Part shown: positions 46,385 through 58,495 of the stretch, piece after piece
How the letters are laid out: every line of letters begins with the position of its first letter
Numbering within the stretch: the first letter of the stretch is position 1
Source: Cephalotus follicularis
Taxonomy: Eukaryota; Streptophyta; Magnoliopsida; Oxalidales; Cephalotaceae
Direction: 5' to 3'
Length of the DNA: 64,000 bases
Assembly (NCBI GenBank): GCA_001972305.1
Contig: BDDD01005238.1
Span: 6,564 to 70,563, forward strand
The notes under the pieces: model-generated
Seen by the model: only the letters and a program-made list of their open reading frames with translations
What the model was told of the DNA's origin: nothing
Databases searched by the model: none
Position numbers and translations under genes: made by a program

Positions 46385-48720
46385 ATTAGTGAACACCCAG
46401 ACGTGTTCCAGGAAAAACTAACGTCTCTACCTCCTGATAGAGATGAAGAGTTTCCTACAGACTTAATACCGGAACAACACCTATATTGATAGCTCCCTAT
46501 CGGATGGCTCCCTCTAAATTGAAGGAATTAAATGTGAAATTGCTGGAGTTACTCGATAAATGTTCCATCTGACTGAGTGTCTCTTCATGAGAAGCACCGG
46601 TCTTGTCTGATGAAAAGAAAGACGGATCGTTACGAATAGGCACTGACTGTCGGCAGCTCAATAAAGTGACTGTTAAGAATAAATATTCGCTGCCGCATAT
46701 CGATGAATCATTTGATCGACTGAGGGTATCAACGATGTTCTCTAAACTGAATCTGAGAGCCGGATGTCATCAGCTCAAAATCCAGAAGGAAGATATTTTG
46801 AAGACAGTTTTGGATCACGATATGGAAACTATGGAAATTATAGTAATGTTGTTCGGGGTGACCCATGCCCGGCCACATTTCTGAGTTTGTTGAATCAAGT
46901 GTGCAGTCCATATCTTGATTGCCTTGTCGTAATCCTTATTTATGATATCCTGGTGTACTTAAAGATTTTGAAAGAGCCCGGAGAACATCTAAGCTTGACA
47001 TCGCAAACTCTCAGGGATTGTCGGCTAAATGCCGAGGCCCGTGAGTGAAAACTCTGATTACCAGAGGTGGCCTTTCTGAGACATATCATATCCAGTGCCG
47101 GATTGTCAAGTGAATCCTCCAAAGATTGAAGCGGCTAAAGCCTGAAAACGACGAATGAGTGTAACGGAGGTCCGAGGGCCGATGCGCCTATGGTACCGCG
47201 TGTCGCTATCCTCTGGTAACGTCCGAGCACGCTATACCATGCCAAGCTCTCCACTGACAATGGTAAACATAGCAACTATGTGCTAATACGCACTGAGCAT
47301 TTCCCTGCCATACATGCAGAGCCTGTGTCCCAAGCTTCCAACCCAGGCATCCAAGGACACAACGGTGAAGTGCACCGTAACTCCCTTGCATAAGAACCCT
47401 CCTCTGCTACGAATGGCGTATAGCGCTGAGGATGGACATCTAGTGTCCTAAGCATAGCATAGTACCGAACACTGTCTTGAGCTCTTCTAGGCATGCCAGG
47501 CGCTTCACGTAGTGAGCATAGCAGCGTTGAGATTTTCCCTGGCAACTATGAGCTCCCCCTTATGTACAAGATGTAATCCTGACCATCGCCTTTCATACAT
47601 GCTCAATAATGTGAGGAAGCTTTCTTGGCGTGGCAGGATGCTATTGCCGTTTTGATAGAAGATGCTCACGCACAGCTGCTCCTCGGACTCGACTGACGCA
47701 GAAGAATGTAGCTTTTGAATGGAATGGACAATGTGAATGGAGCTTCCAGGAGCTCAACTAACGTTTGACTTCTGCGCCTATCTTGGCTTTGCCGAATGGC
47801 AATGAAAGTTTATAGTGCACGGTGATGCATCAGGCAGTGGTTTGGGAAGTGTCTCGATGCAGAATGAAATGGTGTTCATATACGCCTCACGGAATTACCC
47901 AATGACTATAATTATGAACCTAGTACCAACCAGGCAACGGTAATGTTGTGGCAGACGTACTAAGTCCCCAGTTAACCTGCATAACGATTTCTCATATACA
48001 AACTCGCCAATGTTATTAGAAAAATCGATGTACGGATGGAATGTGGCTTAAGGCTACAATGAATGATTAAGGTGAATGGAAATGTATTTCTGGATTCCTG
48101 GTGATGAATTAATAAGATCCCGAGGCAGAGATTGTAACCTTTACATAATTAAAGGATGAGCTATTGTTATACGCTCACCGCTCCAAATTTTCGATGCATC
48201 TGGCGATTAGCAAGATGCGCTGGGATCTGAAGTTTATTTTCATCGAACAATATGAAGAAGAGCAGCCGCTGTTACCACGGGTTTGCCTTGCAAATTACGG
48301 GATCGATGCCTACCCTGGAAGTTAAAATGTATACCATAAATCAGAGTATTATAATGAGGAGCGTCTTGGTTTACCAAGAACAACGACTAACCCAAATATT
48401 GCATGAATAATTGTTGACCGCTTCTCTAAAAGTGCTCTTCTCCTTGTGATCAAAACCATCTACTCTCCTAAATGGATACCAGCCGTGTACATTGCAGAGA
48501 ATGTAAGGCTGTATGGAGTACTGATCCACGTAAGGTTTGATAGGGACTCTCGTTGTCACATCCCGATTCTGAGAAAATTACAAGCCACTCTTGGTACTCG
48601 ACAGTGTTCCAACACTGTTTTCCATCCCCAGGCTGATAATGAGTCTGAAAGAACCCCATTTTATCAAGTCAAAGTGGGTGAATGGAGTCTTTAGGGACCA
48701 AAGTTGGCGCCGAAAACTAT
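46385..48720 (+). pseudogene. highly decayed gypsy pol (RT to integrase)
   Basis: RT pieces: SEHPDVFQEKL, PYRMAPSKLKEL, DGSLRIGTDCRQLNKVTVKN, FSKLNLRAGCHQLKI and LIYDILVYL, where FIDDILVYS is expected. About 47160-47640 is unrelated GC-rich sequence. RNase H-like remains follow near 47760-47930, then integrase remains IIVDRFSKSALLL, VRFDRDSR and FHPQADNESERT (48408-48660). Many stops, frameshifts and substitutions. The level of decay contrasts with the near-identical flanking repeats. Confidence 0.8.
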
Positions 48721-49468
48721 GAAAAAGGCTGTTGCTGATACAAAACAGAGCAGAAAAGTTATGCGGACTACCGCATAGGGAAACTGGAAAGTACAATGGG
48801 AGACCGGGAAGGGCGAGAAATTCCCTATTGGCCTCCGATTTGATATCGGAGTGTGAAACGGAAGCGTGATAATGGAAACGGTGGGCGAAATTGATGAAAA
48901 TTTTGGCAATGAATCGGTAATGGACCCACATTTTCTGGAATCGATAAAGGGATTTAATGTATTGGAAAGCGACGAAATTGTTGTGAACCGAGTGGTTATG
49001 GGCCGAATGGCCCTGCATATGGGAAGAATGATTGAAGAATGTACTGTTATCAAACGTATGGCCAAGGACTGTACTGTTACAGAAATCGCATGTCTGAACG
49101 GTGTAACCATTTTATATGTATTTAGTTAGCCTCTAGACTGTCACCAGAAGAATGAATGGAAATGACGAGAGTGCGTAGTGCTGATGTTACGGTAATGCTA
49201 TGAAAGAGAAAGGAGCGCAGCGGAAGCCTGGAAATGGCATAAGGGTGATGTATCCTCTCCTGTGGTGATTCTAGAATCTCGGGACGAGATTCCTTTAAGG
49301 GGGGAGGATTGTAATACCCGAAATTTTTGTAAATAATTGAGGAATGAAAATTGGGTCCAAAAATGTAATATTGCCATTGTTAGACTGGAATCGAGAAAAG
49401 GCCAAATTGATAAATGGATAGTGGAAGTTTTGGGCCAAAAATATATTAATATAGTCTTTGGGCTTTTA
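48570..49468 (+). repeat. 899-bp direct repeat, copy 2
   Basis: Partner of 42037-42935. Here it continues a decayed integrase frame on its left side, so this copy is in its native position. Confidence 0.9.
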
Positions 49469-49714
49469 CGACCAGCTTATTTATATTTTTGAATATTGTA
49501 TTTCTTGACATGCCGACATGTGGCAGAGCTTTTTATGAACGACATTGTATAACATTGGGTAATATCCACACAAGTGAGTATTTATTGGATTTATTCCGCA
49601 TGCAATATTATATTGCTGAAAGTTTTTAATTATTCCGCTAAATTGTAAATGAATGGTACTGTTCGTAGCGCGTCAAACTTTGAGGGTTGACCCTTGGGGT
49701 TTTGGGGCGTTACA
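49310..49714 (+). repeat. 3' LTR of the decayed gypsy element (405 bp, internally deleted)
   Basis: TGTAATACCC to GGCGTTACA. It lacks the central part of the 5' LTR and carries a short connecting stretch around 49466-49543. The polypurine tract TTAAGGGGGGAGGA lies just upstream (about 49295-49308). Confidence 0.85.
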
Positions 49715-49839
49715 TTGTCAACTGGTGACAAACTTTTTAAACTTAATAAAGTGTACATGTTTCAAGAGTCTTGCATGTGCACTCCATTGAATGGTCTAAA
49801 ATAGGGTGACAAATTGTTTATTTTACCACAATGTAGCAA

Positions 49840-50045
49840 TATATCCAAACTATATATATATATACACACACACACTATTTCTTGTATTAGTTTTTTGTTC
49901 CTCCCGAGTAGAATTGGTAATTTGGCCCCGTATCTGCAGATATCCGTTAATACACACACACACTCTCTCTCTATTTCTTGTATTAGCTTTTTGTTCCTCC
50001 TGACTAGAGCTGGTAATTTGGATCCGTATCTACAGATATCCGTTA
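49840..50045. repeat. (TA)n(CA)n tract and a 75-bp tandem duplication
   Basis: TATATATATATA followed by CACACACACA at about 49852-49874. The unit TATTTCTTGTATTAG to CAGATATCCGTTAA then occurs twice (about 49875-49950 and 49972-50046), separated by a CA/CT tract. Confidence 0.85.
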
Positions 50046-50489
50046 AACGCGGATACTTTTATACTTGCATCTGTGGACCCGTAGGTAAAGTAACCAGTAC
50101 CCGTAAATACCCTTAGGTATTTACTACATATTATAAAATATTTATAAATTTGGAATTTTTTAGATGTATTGTAATATTCGCAGGTATACAGGTACATATA
50201 CAAATGCTGATAATTTAGATCCATTAAGAAGAAATACAAATGTACATGTATCCTTGTACTGGTAACTATAATGAATTTTATCTACGAATATCCGTTTGTT
50301 ACCTTTCCTCCCGAGCCTCGTATAGTGTAAAACATGCTCTTTTAGCTCTCAAATACATAACATTGGTTCCCGTACTTGTGTGAAACTAGTTGTGGGCAAA
50401 GGTTGACAATGAGGATAAAACTACACCGATTTTGAGCATGATTTTGAAATGCGTCATTTTCACATGTGATATACCCACTGTTGCATTTT
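50046..50489. other. intergenic, AT-rich
   Basis: No gene recognised. Confidence 0.5.
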
Positions 50490-50773
50490 ATGTGAGCTCT
50501 GTTAAAAAATTTACTTACGCCAAAAACTATAAAAACAATTTAGTTTTTTATTAGCTTTGACAATTATTATTTGGTTTTTGTTCATGAACAATTGGTTTGA
50601 TATATATGATTTTTTAGTTTTTGATAAAATAGACTCACGACTAAAGCTTGATAATACAAAATAAGGTTCACCTCTTTATTAATCTTCATCATCAATATAT
50701 AGGTAAAACAATCCTAAAATATGTAGGAAACAAATCATAATCAACTATTTAGAAGAAAAAATTTATCACAAGT
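50490..50773. repeat. left half of a dispersed repeat split by the Tat element
   Basis: Homologous to about 63100-63375 (shared CCAAAAACTATA, TTTTTTAGTTTTTGATAAAATA, GGTTCACCTCTTTATT). Its continuation lies beyond the Tat element at 62355-62480 and matches 63375-63480. It ends in the target duplication CAAGT (50769-50773). Confidence 0.75.
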
Positions 50774-51654
50774 TGATATGGGAAAAAATTAAATTAAATA
50801 AAAAACAACACGTGTCCTCATCCAAACACTATCAGGTGTCCAAGTGACTCAATGATTGATGAACTAGAAGCAGAGGAAGTCCGTTAGTCAAGAAAACAAT
50901 AATATAAGGAGGAATCCTCCTCGGCATAAGTGCCGAGGACCCGTCCAGTGGTTCCAGTACAAAGATCATCCTCCTCGGCGCCAGGTCCGAGGACACCTTC
51001 TGAAGCATTACTGCCGAGGACCTCCTCGGCTACATAACAGAAGGTCATCCATTTCGAGTGCGAGTCTATGGACGTTGAAAACTTTGAAGCCAGGGACTGA
51101 CTGTCTCACTAGCCTCACTGCAGCTCCTCTCCTCGGCAGATCACTAACAGAAGGTCTCCTCCTCATTTACAGAATAAGGCCATGGAGTTAGCCTAAATTC
51201 CAGGGATCCTTATCTTCCAAAGATAGACACTAAGATAAGGATAACTATCAGCAAGGAAATGAGATAATTTAGGAGAAGATAAGGGAAAAAGAGATAATTC
51301 AGGTGGAGATAAGGGAAATCCCGAGATCCTCGGAATTTCCTTAGGGGATAGCCATTACCTCCGATTTTCACGCTCAATCAGTTACAAGACATCACTATAA
51401 ATACAAGTTCAACAGACTGAACAAAGGTCAGTCATTTTCACATTACAAAGAACATTATTTTCTCTACACTTTGTCTAACTTGAGCGTCGGAGTGTCCCCG
51501 GGAGAACAACCTCCTGGACTTTCCACCATTGTGTTACTTTGTGCAGGGATCCGAGATCAAAATCTTCCTCCAGGCATCTGTGATAAGCGTTTCTCTTAAC
51601 AAATCAAAGTCCTCCACGTAGGATACTTTTGAGAGAAGAATTTATGTATCAACA
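50774..51654 (+). repeat. 5' LTR of the Tat element (881 bp)
   Basis: Contains three successive stem-loops built from GCCGAGGA and TCCTCGGC (50918-50939, 50972-50993, 51013-51030) and a TATA box near 51392. Ends TATCAACA directly before the primer-binding site. Confidence 0.93.
51391..51400 (+). promoter_or_regulatory. TATA box in the Tat 5' LTR
   Basis: ACTATAAATAC, about 260 bp before the LTR end. It is the likely promoter core for the gag-pol transcript and is conserved in the 3' LTR near 62095. Confidence 0.6.
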
Positions 51655-51656
51655 GT

Positions 51657-51674
51657 TGGCGCCGTCTGTGGGAA
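51657..51674 (+). other. primer-binding site of the Tat element
   Basis: TGGCGCCGTCTGTGGGAA, two bases after the LTR. TGG pairs with a tRNA CCA end. This form is common in Tat elements; I did not match it to a particular tRNA. Confidence 0.75.
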
Positions 51675-51699
51675 ACGCAACAAAAAGTCATTGTTAATC

Positions 51700-54600
51700 A
51701 TGCCTCCGAGGAAGAACAATACCCAGGGTAGAGCCACAGGTAGCCAACAACAGCAGATCATGGCTCCTCCCCCACAAGCCGTTCAAGAAGCGGCCCAAGA
51801 ACAAGCTCCCGTTACAGGAGAGCAACTCAATCAGCTCCTCCAAGGGATGGAGCGAATCACTGATCTATTGGTTACAACCTTGGCCAACCAACAGCAATAG
51901 GTCGGACCCGCTCAGCAAGTGGTCCGAGGAGTATCTGGTCCTCATAGACCTGAGGTGGAGGAAAGGCACCCACGAGGTGCCAGGCAAAACCCGTCAAGGG
52001 GAGACAAACTTCCCCTTAGGCGGTTAGGGGACAACAATCCTCTGGGAAGGAGGCCCGAGATCAATGCATCTCAGAGAGTTGAGTCCTCGACCGCTAAAGA
52101 TCACCCCAACGATCCCAGGAGAGCGCACCCTCAGCAACAGGCCATGGACGTGGATCCTCGGTAGGAGGCCAGGGGAGTAGAGGAGGCCCAACTGCGCTCC
52201 AACGCTCCACGCAGAGCTGGCACGGTCCGAGGAAGCAGGGTCAATCCCCCAGCCTCAATGGCTGGAAGGTCACATGTTTCTAGCAGAGTTAGGAACATAG
52301 AAGAGGTGCAGCAAGAAGTGGATAGAAGGCTTGCTGACCTGGAAAGGAGGTTCCGAGGAGTGGAACAGCACAGGGGGCACCTATCCGAGGTGCGAAATAT
52401 TAATGCACACCCCTTCACGGCCGAGATTATGGCTGAGCAAGTCCCCAGTGGGTTCCGAAACCCAAACCTTGATAAGTATGATGGGTCCACGGACCCCATC
52501 CAGCATGTGCGCACCTATATTCAGGCTATGTGGATGCATCAGGCCTCGGACGCCATGCTTTGCCGAGGATTCCCAGTAACCTTGATTGGAGCTGCCCAGT
52601 CCTGGTACTTTACCTTGGCGAGGAATTCAGTCAAGAGCTTCGATCAGTTTACGGAATTGTTCGTGACCAAGTTTCTTAACAGCACCACGTAAAGGAGAAA
52701 CTCTACTCATCTCATCAACGTGGTACAGGGTAAAGATGAGTCACTGCGAGACTACCTCACCAGGTTCAACAAGGAATCACTCACTGTGAAAGACCTGGAG
52801 CCGTCCTTCGCTCTTGCAGCCTTGAATAATGGGCTGAGGAGCAACTCGTCATTCACTTTTTCTCTACTGAAGAAACCTGCCAAGGATATGGCAGATCTGC
52901 TGAAAAGGGAGGAGAGGTATGTCAACGCCGAGGAAGAGATGGTGGCCAGGAAACAAAAGACACCCTTCTCTGGCCATCAGGAGGAGAGAAGGGAGCATTC
53001 ACGAAATGCTCCCTAGAGAAGAGAAAAGAGGAAGGAGAGGTCAGGCCTGTCCAAGGAAGACCTCAGGCATAAACTCTCCAGACGTGAGGGGACATCCAGG
53101 GGTGGAGCACCAATACCATTTTACAACACCTTTGCCCCCCTCCTGGACACACGTACCAAAATACTTGCTGTGAAGCAAGATAAAGTCCCTTTCCAGTGGC
53201 CCGAGAAGTTGAGGACCCCGGTAGAAAACAGGAATATGGAGAAGTACTGCCGGTACCATCGTGACCACGGGCACGATACAGAGGAGTGCAGGCAGCTGAA
53301 AAATCAGATTGAGGACCTGATTAGAAAGGGACACCTGCACAAGTATGTGGACAGAGATGCTCCTCAAGGAAGAAGAGAGCAGAGAAGAGAAGAGGCTCCT
53401 CGGCAGTAAGAGGAGCAACAACAACAGCAGCCCAGAGGTGTTATCCACACCATCTCTGGGGGGGTCGCATCTGGGGGCGACCAATCAAATGCAAGAAAGG
53501 CCTATGGAAGACAGTCCCTTGCTGTGCAATAAGTCCCTCACAGCAAAAGGCTCAAACATGAAGGAGCCGAGGAGATGATAACCTTCTCGGAGGCATACTA
53601 TGAGGGAGTACGTCTCCCTCACGATGATCCAGTCGTGGTAACTCTTCTGGTGGAACTCTTTACAATGAAGAGGATCCTTATAGATAGTGGCAGCTCGGCC
53701 GATATCCTGTACAAGCACGCATTTGATCAGCTGAGGATACCGGCAGACCAACTAAATCCCATCAAAACCCCACTAGTTGGCTTCACAGGTGAGACGATCC
53801 ATCCTCTGGGATCTATCAACCTGTCCGTGATTGAAGGCACGGCCCCACGCCAGACTCAGATAGAGATGACATTCCTGGTAGTGGACACACCTAGTCCTTA
53901 TAACGCTATAGTGGGGCGACCAGGTCTGAACTTGTTGGAGGCCATAGTGTCTACAAGGCACTTACTGATGAAATTCCCACAAGGTTTGGCGTGGGGGAGG
54001 TCAGAGGAGACCAAGAGGTGGCAAGGCGGTGCTACAAAACTGCCATCTCGGACAAGGGGAAGGGCAAGGTTCTCCCCATAGTGAACGTGGAGCTTAGAGG
54101 TGATGTAGAACCAGAGCGTCCACAGCCTGTTGAGGATGTCCTCCAAGTGCCCATAGAAGAGGGCAACACAGAGAGAGTACTCCAAGTTGGCTCACAACTT
54201 GGAGAGGCGGAGAAGGGGGAATTAATAACATTCCTTCGAGATAATAAAGATGTTTTTGCTTGGTCTGCAGAGGAGGGTCCCTGACATCAGTCCAGATGTA
54301 ATGGTTCACAAATTAAGCGTGGACCCAGCCAGGCCCTCGATCAGACAAAAGAAGAGGAACTTTGCCCCTGAGAGGTAACAAGCAATAGCTGAGGAGGTGA
54401 GCAAGCTGTTGCAGGCAGGTTTCATAAGAGAAGTGCACTTCTCGGACTGGCTAGCAAATCCTGTGTTGGTCAAAAAAGCCAATGGTAAATGAAGGATGTG
54501 CATAGATTTTATAGACCTCAACAAAACCTGCCCAAAGGATCACTTCCCTCTCCCAAAGATAGACCAACTAGTAGACGCAACCTCGGGTTACAGAATATTA

Positions 54601-57354
54601 AGCTTCTTAGATGCTTACTCGGGATACAATCAAATCCCCATGTATAGGCCTGATGAGGACAAGACAGCATTCATAACAGACCGAGGAATGTACTGTTACA
54701 AGGTTATGCCCTTTGGCTTGAAGAATGCAGGGGCCACTTACCAGCGTCTGGTGAACAAAATTTTTGAGCCTCAGATTGGAAAGAATATGGAGGTGTATAT
54801 AGACGATATGCTCGTCAAAACCCCAGCCAGGAGCCCCCACGTAAAAGACTTGGAGGAGACGTTTGAGGTGTTGAGGAAGTACAATATGAAGCTCAATCCA
54901 TCCAAGTGCACCTTTGGGGTTACCTCGGGAAAGTTCCTCAGATTTATGGTCTCTAGCAGAGGAATAGAGGCCAACCCAGAGAAGATCTCGGCAATACAAA
55001 GCATGAGGCCACCTCAAACCATCAGGGATGTTCAGAGATTAAATGGGAAGATTGCAGCCTTGAGTAGGTTTGTGTCCAAGTCAGCAGAGCAGTGTCTTCC
55101 CTTCTTTAAAATACTTAGAGATCCCAAGGGATTCTCGTGGTCTGATGATTGTCAAGCAGCCTTCGACAAGTTGAAGGAATACTTGGCTTCTCCTCCTCTG
55201 ATCTCGAAGCCTAAGGATGGAGAAGACCTGTATTTGTACCTTGCGGCCACCTCTGGCGTAGTGAGTGCATTGCTAGTCAGAGAAGAGGAAAAAGTTCAAA
55301 GGCCAGTGTACTACTTGAGCAAGGCTCTGAACGATGCAGAGGGAAGGTACCCAGAAGTGGAGAAGTACGCCTATGCTTTGATCATCTCGGCCAGAAAATT
55401 GAGGCCATATTTTCAAGCCTATACAATCAAGGTTCTGACTGACAAACCACTCAAACAGGTTCTTGCAAAGCCTGACACCTCGGGTAGGCTGATAAAGTGG
55501 TCAGTCGAACTAGGCGAGTATGATGTGAAGTTCGAAACCAGACCAGCAATCAAGTCACAGGTACTGGCCGACTTTGTTGGAGATAATACACCTACGGAGT
55601 GTATGGAGGAGAACCCTTTCGAGAGCGAGAAGGGGATGTGGAAGTTGTCAGTGGATGGATCCTCATGCCTCACTGGTAGTGGGGCAGGGTTAGTATTGAC
55701 AAGTCCAGATGGTTGGACATTGGAGTATGCTCTGAGATTCAAGTTCAAAGCTACAAATAATGAAGCTGAGTGGGAAGCTCTGATAGCTGGACTGACAATT
55801 GCAAAGCACTTGGAGGTGCAGAGGATTGAAGCCTCGAGTGATTCTCAGCTAGTGGTTGGTTTGGAAAATGGGGAGTATGAGGCCAGAGAAGACCTTATGA
55901 TGAAATACTTATGCCATTTTCAGGGCATGAAGTCAGCCTTCGAGATTTTGAGAATTGTGAAAGTGCCCAGAGCAGAGAACGTCAGAGCAGACCAATTGTC
56001 AAAGCTAGCAACGACAGAGGAGTTGGAAAAAAATCAAACAGTGCTAGTTGACTACCTGGATCGTCCAACTATCTCTGAAACAGAGGTAATGGACATAGAT
56101 GTTCCACAAGAGCCAAATTGGATGACTCCCTTTATTAATTGGCTAAGGGACGGGATCCTGTCCAAGGACCCCGTGGAGGCGAGGAAGCTGGTTTACAGAG
56201 CAAACAGATTCCAATTCCGAGATGGGATCCTCTACAAAAGGTCTTTCTCATTTCCTTGGCTGAGATGTTTGAACCCCCCAGAGGCCGATTATGCTCTAGG
56301 GGAAGTTCATGAAGGAATTTGTGGCAATCACACTGGGGGCAGAACACTATCTCACAAGTTATTAAGGCAGGGCTACTACTGGCCCACCATGCATCAAGAT
56401 GCTATAAACTTGGTGAGGAAGTGTGACAAATATCAGAGGAACGCCAATATAAGTAGAAGGCCTTCTCAACCTCTGACATCAATTACGGCCCCTTGGCCCT
56501 TCGCACAGTGGGGAATGGACTTCGTCGGACCATTACCTATGGCAACAGGCCAGAGGAAGTTTCTCATTGTAGCGGTGGATTACTTCACTAAGTGGGTGGA
56601 GGCAGAACCTTTGGCCACAATTACAGAGAAGAACACATAGAGATTTGTATGGAAGTCAATCATCTACAAATTTGGAGTCCCGAGGATAATTATCACCGAT
56701 AATGGTAAGCAGTTTGATTGCCAAGCCTTCCATGACTTTTGCAGAGAATGGAGGATAGAGCATAGGCTTGCCTCAGTAGCCTACCCTCAAAGTAATGGCC
56801 AAGCCGAGGTGATCAACAGAGAAATCATCTCGGGCTTGAAAAAACGCCTAGAAGACAGCAAAGGAAGGTGGACCGAGGAATTACCAAGTGTATTATGGGC
56901 ATATAGAACCACTCATCGGACTACTACCGGAGAATCCCCATACAGCTTATGTTTCGGAGCAGAGGCCATGATACCAGTAGAGGTTGGAATACAATCACCA
57001 AGAGTTGTGCACTTTACTTAGGACAACAACGAAGAAGGGCTAAGGAGCCTCCTCGACCTAGTGGAAGAGCTCAGAGATAAGGCTGCAATCAGAGTTGCAG
57101 CCTACCAGCAGAGGGTAAGCCGTTATTACAACAAAAGAGTAAGCCCAAGACCACTAAGACAAGGAGACCTAGTTCTACGGAACTCAGCCGTTGCAAATCC
57201 TACTGGTACCAGAGGAAAGCTAGCCCCTGCTTGGGAAGGGCCATACAAAATCAAAATGGTCCTCCGCCCAAGAACATTCAAACTTGAAACTTTGGGGGGT
57301 AGGGAGATTGCCACAACTTGGAATGCCGAGCATCTGAGGAAGTATTATCAATAA
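51700..57354 (+). pseudogene. Tat gag-pol polyprotein with dual RNase H, ten stops
   Basis: A single frame runs from ATG 51700 (MPPRKNNTQGRATG) to the stop at 57354. Gag: FRNPNLDKYDGSTDPIQHVR and a CRYHRDHGHDTEEC knuckle. Protease: ILIDSGSSADILY (53670). RT: LPKIDQLVDATSG, VYIDDMLVKT. First RNase H near 55200-55570. Second, archaeal-type RNase H: LSVDGSSCLTGSGAGLVL, NNEAEWEALIAGL. Integrase: HHCC-like region, DFVGPLP, ITDNGKQF, SNGQAEVINREI, GPYKIKM. Stops at 51898, 52162, 52690, 53014, 53407, 53530, 54376, 54490, 56638 and 57019. A frameshift near 53980 is undone near 54280. Most stops look like Gln CAG/CAA or Trp TGG codons after C-to-T or G-to-A change. Confidence 0.95.
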
Positions 57355-58495
57355 TTGTAAGACATTTTCAATGAAGTTTGAAAATTTTTCAAGATTTGTC
57401 CAAGATTTGTGTTCAACAATATAGTTCCAAGTTCGTAAGGGACCGGAGGTCCAATGTTCATGTCCTCAAACCTCTGAACAGCCACCGATCAGCTCCCTCA
57501 GTCTTAAGCTAAGCATCTCGGACCATGCCCCCAAGGGGGCACTTAGAGATCTAAAGTTTTCTAAGCCTTACGGAGGCTAATTCTCAAAAAAGAAAACCAA
57601 CACAGGCCGAGGTCTCAGACAGACCAGCGAAACATGCATTCAAGAGCATCCAAGGATGCACATACCAAATCCTCCTTCCGAGGAGCATACAAAAGACTCC
57701 TTCCGAGGAGCACCTATATCCGTCAACAAAGACTCCTCCTGAGGAGCACGCCTAAAGACTTCCAAGGAAGCACTAAGACTCCTAAGGGAGCAAACTCTGG
57801 TCGACAACACCATAGGAACTTGTTCAACCATACCTAAAAGTCGTGACTTGAAAGGCGAATCCATTGGAACTCGCAATGATCAAGCTCGTTGGACTGAGCA
57901 CTTTAATACAAGTGTCCCTAAGTGGACTGAAAGCTCAGCCGACCTATCCTAAAACCTAATAGGTCAGACGATACTCTCCTCGGCAAACCCATAAGAACTT
58001 GTCCGAGCAGATCAAGAGCTCAACCTATGAGTATAACAAAATTGCTTGAAGACGAGTCACAGTTAAAGTGAAGAGCCCTACAAGGACTGTCAAGCTTAAG
58101 TACTCTCAACCTTGAACAATTGATGTTTTGGGTTAAGTTAAAATTTCTAAGGAAATTATCACTGTACATATATTCACAAAGTCCGAGCACATAATGCAAG
58201 GGACCAGCAGAAGTTCAAGTTCAAAGATACTAGAGGTTCGTTATTAATATTTTTGATAAATTACTTTTAAGTTCTTTTGGAGGAATGTCTGCTTCTACGA
58301 GAAGTCAGAGGTCCCAAGGAGCAAAATCCCTAAGGGGATTGTAAACATACGCGCCAAGTGCAAACACATCAAGCCCACAATGCAAAAGAGTAAAGATAGC
58401 AGAGGATGCAAAAAGTTCTCTTCATTCATATATTGAAAATTAAAGTACAAGAAAAAACTATTACAAAAAGAGAAGAAAAAGCTACCCTATGAAGA
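57355..58495. other. Tat spacer between pol and the antisense gene, with short tandem repeats
   Basis: No sense-strand gene. Around 57675-57800, four to five imperfect units of TCCTTCCGAGGAGCA type are spaced 24-36 bp apart. The rest probably includes the 3' untranslated region of the antisense gene. Confidence 0.7.

Larger units (their letters stand above)
42037..49714 (+). mobile_element. decayed Ty3/gypsy element with extra 3' internal segment (partial tandem)
   Basis: Layout: 3' end of an internal region (42037-42776), LTR (42777-45420, containing the assembly gap), primer-binding site, internal region with heavily mutated pol (45421-49309), LTR (49310-49714). The sequence 42037-42935 is repeated as 48570-49468 at about 99% identity, so two copies of the pol end plus LTR start exist. 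The LTR begins TGTAATACCC and ends GGGGCGTTACA. No clear target duplication is seen, because the left end is truncated against another LTR fragment. Confidence 0.85.
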
